Shown: positions 55,435 to 64,000 of the stretch, one piece after another
Layout: every line of letters starts with the position of its first letter
Position numbering within the stretch: the stretch's first letter is position 1
Origin: Nectonema munidae
Lineage: Eukaryota > Nematomorpha > Nectonematoida > Nectonematidae
Direction of reading: 5' to 3'
NCBI GenBank assembly: GCA_030549495.1
Contig: JAUIRK010000649.1
Location: 1 to 64,000 of the forward strand
DNA: 64,000 bases
The notes under the pieces: generated by a model
What the model was told of the DNA's origin: nothing
Databases searched by the model: none
What the model saw: only the letters and a program-made list of their open reading frames with translations
Translations under genes and position numbers: made by a program

Positions 55435-56435
55435 TTTATCACAATTGTTCGATACCTTTCATCATACCATTGCTCAATATTTATGGCATATGTCATTTGC
55501 ATTACAAATTTGAAGTATTTATGACGTGAATCAATGAAAGAAATTATTTATGCTTTATACCAATTTTTGATACATTTACAGCAAAAAGTTGTAATATAAA
55601 TTTTGTATGATATAATCACCAAAAAAAACAAAGTCCGGTTAAATAAAGAAAATTTACTTACAAATTAATTTGTGAAAAAGAATGATTTTTCTCAACCGAA
55701 AAACTTTTTGATCGTTGCTATATATAAAAATTAATAATTATTATGCTAAGTACTATAGTAGCTTTTGAAATAATCTAACTCAAAATTTATTATGTTTTTT
55801 ATACTAATTTCATAATAATATAGATGGCGTTAAATTAAAAATTAAAAACTTCCATAGATTTTTTAATATTTAGTTTTTATTTTGTTAAACAACAGAAAAA
55901 CAACTATTAAATACTAAACTATATTAAAAAAAAATTGTAATCGTAATAGATAAGAAAAAAAAATTGGACAAAAATGTCGAGTCCGTCATCCGTGTTATAT
56001 TTTATACGTCCGTCAAGCGAGGGTTAATGGGTTAAGCATTTATTTAGTAAAGATTTTGAATTATAATAGGAAATAGATTTAAACATTACTAATTTTGAGA
56101 GTTGGCGCAGACATACCTGCAGAAAACAAAACTAGATAAAATGCCGAGCAGAGCAGACACAAACTGATAAGATGCTTGGCAGAGTTGGTGCAAATTTATT
56201 AAGTGAAACTTTGAGCAATCGCAAACTTACAAAAAGTGAGTCAAAACGAGTGCGAAGATGCACGCGTAAAGATCTAGTGTTGTTTGATGCGAAACGGGTG
56301 TAGCATATTTTATTTTATTAATTGCGGGGTGGGACGGGCAGCACATTTTGAATAGTTGCGGGTGAAAATTGATAAAATGCGGGCTGGGGCGTGTGCGAAC
56401 AAAATTTTTCGATCCGCGCAGGGCTCTAGTGCCTA

Positions 56436-57480
56436 GATACAGTCCGACTGTCGCAGAGACAAAACAACATTTTGTTAAGCTAAGGAGCCAAATAAGCGAT
56501 CACCACTGATACTCATTGTATTTGATAACTTCTAAAACAAGCTCGATATTTTCATACGTTTCTATGAACTGAGTAAGCTATGGGAATTCTTGGATATTTA
56601 TTTCTATTATGCAAAAGTACAGCTTTCAAACTTCGCTTGAACGAGTCATCAAAAAGTCTCAAAACTGAAGGAATGTGTTGAAAACTTATCAAAGTAAATA
56701 ACCCAGAAATATCTTTACAAAGGCTAGTTTACTAGTGTTTTCTCGAGTTCTGAAACTTGTCATCGCTACATCTGATTGACCAAATTCTGGACGCTAAGTG
56801 CTTTGCTCCTTTTTTGATAAATATAAATCACGCACAAGGTGATTCAGATCTTTCTGAGGAAGTAAGTTGACTTGTAGATGCAATCTCGATTGTGCATGAA
56901 GCGATCGACAATTAAATTATTTAACTAAAAAATAGTTAATAATACCCATATGTCAAAAATATCAATAACTTCTGAGAATAATTGTCTTGTCTGTGACTTA
57001 AGAGCTTGTGCATATGTACTTGTATATCTCAAAAAGTAGATGTGATGTGTAAAAACTGATTAATATATATGGAATCAGCACATCAACATTAGCTTAGATC
57101 AATTAATTTGCCTACATTTTTTGTAAACCAGTATCTCTTGGATAATCTTAAGAAGAAAATTAAATTAATTTCCATCATTTATGTAAAAAATTTCGGATAC
57201 AAAAATTCTCGGTATCAGGGATCTCTAAAAAGCAATAGTGATTTTGAACGTAGAAAGTCATCAAGGCGACATTTCACATCGCATGCGCGGTAGCTTGGCC
57301 ACTTCTGCTTTAGAGTGTTCTTGCTTAACCTGCTTCAATTCCTTTTCTTTTTTCATACAACTCTTCTTTTATACAGCTTGGTCAAAATAATAGTGATAGA
57401 AATTTACCAAAAATTTTTTTTCGGTAATGAAACGGTAAAATTTGAATGTTACATGATTTTTTTTTATATAAATACTCCTC
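56436..57480. other. No gene seen
   Basis: AT-rich spacer. The 61-residue + frame at 57108-57293 (ending RRKSSRRHFTSHAR) has no recognisable domain. It is probably chance. Confidence 0.35.
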
Positions 57481-57645
57481 GGATCATACATATATGACGT
57501 CCCCTATAGGGGGGGGGGGGGGGGTAAACTAATTCTAAACACTATTAATTAATAAAATAGGAGGGATAAAAATCACGACAGGAGGAGGGGGGGGGGGGGG
57601 TTCAAAAAGATAAAAATTTTGGGGGACGTCATTTATGTATGATCC
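57481..57645. mobile_element. Palindromic MITE with G-runs
   Basis: GGATCATACATATATGACGT and CCCC at the left pair with GGGGACGTCATTTATGTATG and ATCC at the right (24-bp arms, one mismatch). Inside are two runs of about 14 G. No coding capacity, and a target duplication is not obvious. Confidence 0.8.
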
Positions 57646-59880
57646 AATTAAGGGCATTAATTAATATTTTTGTTAAAACAGTTGATTTATTGTACTTTAT
57701 ATGCTTTTTAAAAAACAAAGCATTCAGATGGAAAGAGTATTTTAGACAATTCCCGTACAAAAAAACTGCTTCAGATTCGGCGCTGGTAGCTTTCAAAGTT
57801 AAAAAACTTTGATGTAATTTTCTCCTGTAACTTCAAAAGATTTATTTCCTCACGCAAAGAAAAACTCTAATTCAGTTCATTTGAAGCTTCTTCAGCGTAT
57901 CTTTGAAGCATGGAATCAACCTTTTATCGGGTGTATTCAATGCAAATTCAAAAGTCTAACGAATGTAAGGAAAACTCCATCATTGACACTGAAAACAATA
58001 AAAATGTATGTTTTAGTCAAATTTTATCATACAAATAGTTGAGCAGACTATCTACTATCATCAGCGCCAAATTCAAAAGAGAACGCGAAAAATAAAGATG
58101 ACATGTGGAATTTGTATATAATAATTAATGAAATAATTTGGTATGCGAGTGATTACTATTGCTAGCAAGTGAATTTTCCTTTGTCGAAAAGGAAAAAATA
58201 GGGAAGTATTTATTGAACACTTTGGAGCATGAAGTTTTCAAATTCCATGAGTAAAAGGATGAGAGAGTGTTTTTTGAAAGCTCTTGCAGTGCACAACATT
58301 TCTTTGATCAAAAAGCGTTTGGACTGGAGGCAGCCGGTTAAATTGAACAGATGATCCACCAACACTGAGAAGTCTGTTCAAAAAATGCAAAGCTAAATGC
58401 TAGATGAGATGACAAGAGTTTGATTGCATCGAAAAAATATAGAATGTTATATGGCTGTTATACCGCTGTTTTTGTGATTGAAGTACATGAGTGCCTAATG
58501 CCAATATGTATTTAGTAATTTAGATCGTATCAATTTTTTAAATTTTATACTTCAAAAAATAGAGGATGTTAAAAAGTTGCTAAGATATCTCAAAAATTTA
58601 AGTTAATTTTTATTTTTTGAATTTATCAAGCTTGTTATATCTTAAATTAAAAATGGGGAATTTAGTAACCAAAAATAATAATTTGGTAAATATAAAGTCA
58701 AAAACCCTTTTTAAATCTCTCCTTAAAATAAAAAGAATCCGGTGTGATGTATCGGAAAGAAACAATGAAATTTTCGGATATTTAAAAAACACGATTCCCA
58801 ATTGATCGTCACATCATCCTTTTAATTCAGAAACAAACATCGGCTAAGATACAAGGAAACTCTAGTGTACAGTACAAAATAGGTTAGCGTTGTTAACTTT
58901 CAAAATTTAATTGACGTGTTCACTAACTAGAGATTTTAGTGTATACCAAAAATATAGATCTCATGGGCGAGAGTTTTGTTCATCACAAATTTAGTGCGAG
59001 CTTGATGAGCCATTTTTAGCTTTCGTAATGTTCATTTTGGAGGAAAGCCGTTGTGGCATATCTATTGATCACGAAGCATAGAAAGTTAGTTCCTAGAAAC
59101 TTTTCCAAGAAGTATTTCAATTTTTTGTACTTGTAGCTCTTAGGATCATTATCAAGGTTGAAAGAAGAAGGATCAAATCATACAACAAAACGAGAAGAAT
59201 GGAATTATCAGAGCTTATAATGGAGAGGAGTTATTACTCTTTAATGCATTCTAGAGAAGTGCTACACAACAACCTTTTTTTATTTGTGTTGGACATATGC
59301 TGAGGCGGAAATTTTTTACGGGGTTCTGAAATCTCTATATCCAATTATATCTCTATTTTAATATTTCTTTCATCAGTTATCTGTAGAAACGACTGTGAGA
59401 TGGTTAAGATCAGTGTATAAATTTATAACATTAGCGTTATTTTATGTAAAAGTTCTTTAATTCTTTTAGAAATTAGAGGAGGGAAGCTAGAGCCCGCTCT
59501 GGCTACGGCCCTGCATGTTCATTCCAAAAATCAAAAGCACATCCACAGTAAAATACTTTTTTGAGACAAAATATGCGATCAAATGATAAGTATAAAATAG
59601 CAGAGATATTTGAGAACTGAGGAAAAGAGAACTTTCAGCTGAAATTCAAATTTACGAAATTATGCTGAGCAATTGAAGATTTTTTTTAATGAAAAAAATT
59701 ATAAGCATAATCAAATTATCGCAAATATCCTGCAAATATAAGACATAGCTTTTTCATGAGAATAATTAATTCTAAAATCTCTCCGCGTAATCGAAAATAA
59801 AGCATGTACGATCACCATATCTAATCAATCAATTGTTTCAATCACCATCACTCCCTCGATAATTTAGAACATGGAACTAT
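57646..59880. other. No gene seen; possible 3' part of the host gene region
   Basis: AT-rich. A GCCCGCTCTGGCTACGGCCCTG near 59491-59512 is a hAT-type CAGGGCCGTAGCCAG end in reverse. I could not find a further exon for the - strand gene here. Frames at 58610-58805 on both strands are unsupported. Confidence 0.35.
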
Positions 59881-59929
59881 CACCCAACCATGTATACACA
59901 ATTATAATAAGTTGTAAAATTATTCGCAC

Positions 59930-60226
59930 CTTTGCCCGGCTTCTTAATTTCTTTCATACACTCAACTTTGATTGACGTATAATCGGGCCAATCATCTTCT
60001 TTTAAGTTGCAGCACTCTGGATAAGTGTCGGTGACTGGATGTAAGTGTCCTTTCATCCTTTTTCTATCTTCATTTAAGGGGGTGGAGTTGTTGTTGCGGG
60101 TAAAATCGTTTACGCTTTCTCCTATGTCAAGTGATGCCTTTTCTTCTTGTTCTCGTTTGATTGACGTCTCCGCATCAATCACCAGTTCTTTGATGAAAGC
60201 CGCCTCTGCATAAGTATTATTTTCGC
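59930..60226 (-). CDS. Unidentified host gene, exon 6
   Basis: Acceptor CTTTCTCATTTAG (AG 60228-60227). The open frame reads ENNTYAEAAFIKELVIDAET, SIKREQEEKASLDIGESVND, GHLHPVTDTYPECCNLKEDD, TSIKVECMKEIKKPGK. It is hydrophilic and charged, with no membrane segment and no domain I recognise. A possible donor AAAG|GTGCGAA sits at 59929; otherwise the frame continues 16 residues to a stop at 59880. The start phase (two bases completing a codon) fits the end phase of exon 5. This is the most clearly coding-like exon after exon 2. Confidence 0.55.
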
Positions 60227-60636
60227 CTAAATGAGAAAGTGTGGTACTATCACTTCATATCTACATCGTTGTAGATACTTCTAACCAAGAAAAGTATTTT
60301 GGGATACATACAGTTTCGCTAAGTATTAATTTTTTGAAAATCTCTCCTATTTTTCCTTTCTATTAAAATTTTTGCTGATTTATTCACTAAACACTTTGAA
60401 TTTTTTTAGTTTTCAATGATTATATATTATTTAGATGACAAACAATTTTACATATTGAGTATTTTGAAATAGAGAGTTTTTGCTTCTTCTAACCCTTACC
60501 CTGCCGTGAAATTGTTATATCTATTCGATTTTTTTAATCGTTTAACATGACATATTTTAAATTTTGAATTTGAATTGAATCAATTTTGATAGTGGAAATT
60601 TAATATCTATCCTTGAATCTTCTAATAATAATTTAC
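60227..60636 (-). other. Putative intron 5 of the host gene
   Basis: Runs from GAAA|GTAAAT to CTCATTTAG|GC. AT-rich, with nothing else recognised. Confidence 0.4.
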
Positions 60637-60722
60637 TTTCTTTTGACTTTTCTGACAAGATAAGAAGTCTCGTGGAGATCGTCTTAGATAAATCTCTTTC
60701 TGAAACATGCCCACTTGTCCAT
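60637..60722 (-). CDS. Unidentified host gene, candidate exon 5
   Basis: Acceptor GGAAGAACTTTTAG|A and donor GAAA|GTAAAT. It encodes WTSGHVSERDLSKTISTRLL then ILSEKSKE. It is called because it enters with exactly the one base needed after exon 4 (AG+A) and leaves with the one base needed by exon 6 (A+GC). The opposite strand is also open here for ~78 codons, so this is the weakest exon of the chain. Confidence 0.4.
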
Positions 60723-61259
60723 CTAAAAGTTCTTCCATATTTTTCTTCTAACTCTCGTTATTACAAACTTCATCTTCACATTGTGGGTGTGTCAAATTTT
60801 ACAAATAAAAAATGACTGATGTTTAAAAAGTGTTGGAAGGTTTAAATAGGATGATCATATTTTATTTTTAAAGTTTATTTTAGCTTGGACAATGTCAGTT
60901 TGAACATGTCAAAATGTACTAAGCGTAACAATTCATATCTTTTTAAACTAAATTTTATATTATTTTCAAAAAATTAATTTTAAAAATTGAGATATTTAGA
61001 AATTAATTTAGTTTATCAGCTGGAAAAGTCCACTTACAAAATTGTGACACATTATTTGTCGATTTTTTCATGTTTTTATCTATTTTATTTCAATACACAT
61101 ATATATATATATATATATTTATCATCTCTTTTTCTTTTCTTCTTTTTTGTTCATCAATTCAATCTATCACTACTGCCATATTTTATCTATTCTCACAGAT
61201 TGTTTTGCCCTTCTTTATAATTTTTTAAATGTTCACTACCCAAATCAAGACAGAGCTAC
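60723..61259 (-). other. Putative intron 4 of the host gene
   Basis: Runs from ATAG|GTAGCT to ACTTTTAG. Contains a TA microsatellite at 61098-61119 and no other feature. Confidence 0.4.
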
Positions 61260-61346
61260 CTATGGAGTGGCATTATGCCGATGGATCCGCGAATCCCTTT
61301 GATCTTCTCCGCGTAGTTGTTCACCACGCACTTATATACCATATTG
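61260..61346 (-). CDS. Unidentified host gene, exon 4
   Basis: Acceptor ATATTTCCAG, donor CCATAG|GTAGCT. Encodes NMVYKCVVNNYAEKIKGIRG then SIGIMPLH. The GC content is visibly higher than the surroundings. It joins exon 3 through a split ACC codon. Confidence 0.65.
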
Positions 61347-61729
61347 CTGGAAATATGAAAAATGTAAAAAAAATATAAAAAAGTTTTTATTTTTTTCTAA
61401 ATAAACTTCTTTCTTCAAAAAATTACAATTTTTACAATTACAATTGCAATTTGTATAGTTTATATAACTTATGAAATTATTTTACTTTTAAGATTCACTA
61501 TTTAGAAAAGCTATTTTTTTTTAAATTATTTTTTATTTTAAAAAATAAAATAATGTAAAATTTAACTTGTTGAGACAGGCAATTATTTTCATTTTTTCCA
61601 GCAACATAGAAATTTTGTGTACAAATTATAAGGCTATTTTCTTTCCTTTTTAAATTAATTTCTCATATATACGCACAAATTTGAAAAAAAAACTTTTTGA
61701 AAAAATTATCGGGTGTTTTCCTAACTTAC

Positions 61730-61805
61730 GTAGTATTACGTTTACTAATTGGATAGTAATGTTTCCCAATAGTGTCTAAGCTACTTAACGCATTAGCAAT
61801 CTTCA
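61730..61805 (-). CDS. Unidentified host gene, exon 3
   Basis: Acceptor AAATTAGATTAG, donor ACTAC|GTAAGT (strong). Encodes KIANALSSLDTIGKHYYPIS then KRNT. Phase is 1 in and 2 out, which fits both neighbours. A 49-bp intron (GTAAGAC to GATTAG, 61854-61806) separates it from exon 2. Confidence 0.65.
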
Positions 61806-61854
61806 CTAATCTAATTTTGTGTCAACTCCCGCAACTCTAGCTTTAATGTCTTAC

Positions 61855-62098
61855 AGACAAAAGTGAGAAAGTGCAAACCTCCTTGATTTTCATGCATTGC
61901 AAGCAACTTGTGCAATCTCCCTCGGTCGAACTTGTAGTCGTGGGGGATCGGTCCTGGGCGGCGCTTCGCGTTAAATTCGCTACCGAAGCGATTGATACCG
62001 GGAGAAGACGAACGGCGAACGCGAGTGTCCACAACTTTGGAGTCATCTGTGCTTGGCGTGATCCATTCTTCATCTGCTTCATCGATTTTCATGGTACG
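61855..62098 (-). CDS. Unidentified host gene, exon 2
   Basis: Acceptor CTTTCATTTAG|CGT, donor TTTTGTCT|GTAAGA; an alternative donor GGAG|GTTTGC at 61878 keeps the same phase. Encodes MKIDEADEEWITPSTDDSK, VVDTRVRRSSSPGINRFGSE, FNAKRRPGPIPHDYKFDRGR, LHKLLAMHENQGGLHF. It is clearly coding in character: GC-rich, with many CGN codons, in an AT-rich setting. The basic, Ser/Pro-rich part looks like a disordered linker with possible phosphosites. No family recognised. Confidence 0.75.
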
Positions 62099-63889
62099 CT
62101 AAATGAAAGAAGGAATTAGGAACACAATAAGGAAGCAACAGATCCCCATATTCATGTCTAGACAGCTAAAGAAATGTTAGACACGATTGAACTACGAAGA
62201 TTTGGTTACCTGTTTCAATCGTGTTAGGGCTCAGTCTTCATCAGAAATCTTTTATTTTTGATCGAGTAATTCAACACAAGTATTGTAACCAAGTTTAATA
62301 ATATCTATTTACCTCGTATCAAGCTGATTTTGACAATTAAAATTTTTCCTCAATTTGCATACAACTTCCATTTGTGTTAGTTAGGGTTGAGGTTAGGTTT
62401 AGTGTTAGCGCAATGATACATATATACATTTATATATAAACATTTTTTGACATTCTTGACACAAACTTTTCTATTTATTTGTATCAATACCCGTTTGCCA
62501 TAAAAACATGGAGACATACATACGAATACATAGATACATATTGACAATAGACACCCATACACTGAAGTACTTAAATCTCAAAAACAGAGGTATTGTCATG
62601 TGTGACCTCCCATTGAAACTTCTTATACGCCGCCAATAGTTTAAATTTCTGAGTATTTGTATTACCCTATACAAAGTACACTACCTCTAGGACAAATCCC
62701 GCGAGGATAACAGCCATACGGACAACTGCCCAAAATACACTTGCTTATAAAATCTAATCATTTAAAAAAAATTTACCTATTGAAAAAAACGTTTATCTAT
62801 ATAAATATAAAAAATATGAAAAAAGTTTGTTTTTTTGCTTCCCACCCATATTGTCACAATTATCACCATTCATGAAACTAGTTGTGATATTCTAACAGAC
62901 ATATGTTTTGACGGAGTCAAAACAATAAGGTAAATGAGTATGGTAGATCAAATGTGAAGCCTTTTATCGTTACGCATTGAAGCGTTTTCTTACGAACTGT
63001 CACATGAAGATATTTGTATTAAAAATGTTTCCCAATAATTACATATTAATTTTAAAAATTGCCAAACTACCGACAAAGGGTCATTTACTCTAACCTTGAG
63101 AAAAAGTGCAATACGCTATCTATTAATTGAGTATGATAAAATGCAATAGAACAAAACACTCAAAACCTATTTGCGGAAATTTCATTTTCCGCTTATAATT
63201 TATGAAGTTGGTGAAATTGTTGCAATAGTACTAAATTTAAAATAAGTTTGACGTGAATTTTTAATCACGTGCTTCTGGTTATAAAAGTCTTATCACAAGC
63301 ACACATCGAATTTTTTTTGAGGTTCTTAGAAAACGTCTTCTGCTAAGATATGGCATTTAGCGAATTGGATCAATATTGCCGACAGTATTACATCAGTGAA
63401 ATGCAGAACTAGAACTACATATGCACTATCAAATGTAAATGGAACAAACGAGGCTGCTATAATGATACTCACATTTGAAAATAAATAAGAAATTGAAGAA
63501 TGCAATAATAAGCAAAGGTAAACTTTTTAAACACTCAAATTACTACAGTGACTTTTTGTTTTATGACTCTAAATTTGGCCGAGCGGATTTGTCCCAATAC
63601 CATACAATACACCACACCCATTCATTTCAATCATAACATATTCTTGTATGTATTTAAGGAATTTTAGTTTTCAAACATATAATAGTGAATTATGTTGGAA
63701 ACAACATTTGTGATATTTCTCCTCAAAAAGACTAGCAAGTTTTTGATATCCTTTGAAGAACAGTGTGTGTGTGCGCCAAGAAATGAAAATCGCCTGCTCT
63801 AAATATACACAATTCTATTGAAAAAGTAGGTAGAGGATTAATTTCAAAAGCTTCTATCTTAAAAGTTTCGGAAGAAAAAATGAACCTAC
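62099..63889 (-). other. Intron 1 of the host gene
   Basis: Runs from GACAAG|GTAGGT to TTTCATTTAG. It holds a small hairpin (62181-62191 paired with 62214-62224) and, at 63776-63830, a repeat shared with 35265. Otherwise AT-rich without coding signals. Confidence 0.6.
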
Positions 63890-64000
63890 CTTGTCCACTT
63901 TGAAGGGGTTTCCGAAGAGTTGTCTTCGCACAAATGAAACTCCCTCAATTTCGCGAAGGGGTGCAGGCATCTTCTTCATGTACTCGTGATAATTTCCCAT
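63890..64000 (-). CDS. Unidentified host gene, exon 1 or internal exon at window edge
   Basis: 37 codons to the right edge: MGNYHEYMKKMPAPLREIEG, VSFVRRQLFGNPFKVDK, then donor AAG|GTAGGT in phase 0. The ATG occupies the last three bases of the window, so it may be the start or an internal methionine. Joined with the exons to the left it gives about 266 residues of soluble, charged protein. I do not recognise the family. The six exons share consistent phases (0,1,2,2,1), which supports one gene. Confidence 0.7.

Larger units (their letters stand above)
52640..56023 (-). mobile_element. Complete-looking autonomous piggyBac transposon
   Basis: A 3384-base element with 16-bp perfect inverted ends, CCCTCGCTTGACGGAC and GTCCGTCAAGCGAGGG, flanked by TTAA at 52636-52639 and 56024-56027. 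A GACGGACTC word is repeated just inside both ends (52650 and, inverted, 55979), a likely transposase-binding subterminal repeat. It encodes one spliced transposase on the - strand. Three ~250-bp tandem repeats lie upstream of its start. Perfect ends, an open frame and a clean TTAA junction indicate a young insertion. Confidence 0.95.
52514..56035. mobile_element. piggyBac-type MITE split by a piggyBac insertion
   Basis: Left part 52514-52639 (CATTAAGTCCCAATGCTCCC through TCTATGGTACTTAA) and right part 56024-56035 (TTAATGGGTTAA) together equal the 44213-44349 MITE. The left end has decayed from TTAACCC. Confidence 0.9.
52068..56427. mobile_element. hAT-type element, outer shell of a three-level nest
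   Basis: Ends TAGAGCCCTGCGTGGGG and GATCCGCGCAGGGCTCTA are flanked by a perfect 8-bp repeat GTGCCTAG (52060-52067 and 56428-56435), the hAT hallmark. Subterminal regions are rich in GCGGG/GGGTTGG words. Without the nested DNA the element is about 0.84 kb and shows no transposase, so it is non-autonomous. A piggyBac-type MITE is inserted in it, and a complete piggyBac in that. Confidence 0.93.

Noticed and set aside
60570-60813. A ~78-codon + strand open stretch (LLSFDFSDKIRSLVEIV) opposite the candidate exon 5.
   Set aside because: No start, no splice partners and no recognised motif; kept only as a reason to hold exon 5 at low confidence.
62660-62690. CACTACCTCTAGGA shared with the LINE leader at 28030.
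   Set aside because: A 14-base match alone; the flanking bases do not align, so it is taken as chance.
1-64000. CRISPR arrays, operons, phage or other prokaryotic systems.
   Set aside because: No direct repeats with regular unique spacers and no gene clusters; introns, SINEs and LINEs show that the DNA is eukaryotic.

Overview
The window is AT-rich eukaryotic DNA with small introns (49-51 bp examples), long gene-poor stretches and a dense mix of hAT, piggyBac, pogo/Tigger, Mutator-like, LINE, SINE and LTR copies. No prokaryotic layout is visible. The repeat mix and a Ly6/quiver-like gene point to an arthropod, plausibly a crustacean such as a parasitic copepod; that assignment is inference from composition and families, not from a search.

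Host genes are few. On the + strand, two exons (16885-17079 and 19026-19273) make a ten-cysteine Ly6/quiver-type GPI-anchored protein; its signal-peptide exon was not found. On the - strand, from the right edge to about 59930, six open segments join in one frame across splice sites with matching phases. I do not recognise this protein. The rest is mobile DNA and its remains.

Layout. 0.5-2.4 kb: diverged ~150-bp satellite, with a second patch at 20.2-21.1 kb. 3.4 kb: hAT with 7/8 target duplication. 4.35-4.93 kb: fold-back element built of AACGTCC repeats. 7.6-8.2 kb: short tandem duplications and a hAT remnant. 8.18-11.21 kb: pogo/Tigger element holding a hAT-like element that in turn holds SINE pieces. 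12.5-15.7 kb: SINE, hAT with nested MITE, Mutator-like MITE with 9-bp duplication, pogo element. 16.8-19.3 kb: Ly6 gene. 19.9-23.8 kb: piggyBac-type MITE, satellite, hAT. 24.8-27.4 kb: broken RTE-like LINE on the - strand. 28.0-33.7 kb: near-complete LINE with ORF1, a 1248-residue ORF2 and a second truncated copy in tandem. 36.4-45 kb: old local duplication broken up by hAT, RTE, SINE and MITE insertions. 46.2-47.2 kb: broken gene of a multicopy-looking family. 48.2-50.7 kb: broken Ty3/gypsy LTR fossil. 52.07-56.43 kb: a three-level nest, hAT holding a piggyBac-type MITE holding a complete-looking piggyBac with a spliced 582-codon transposase. 57.5 kb: palindromic MITE. 59.9-64.0 kb: host gene.

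The most informative objects are the piggyBac nest (exact ends, TTAA duplications, an empty-site paralogue at 44.2 kb and three ~250-bp repeats before the transposase) and the LINE (long open ORF2 with an FSDD catalytic box and a CTAC-repeat tail followed directly by another copy). I found no convincing new defence or other multi-gene system.
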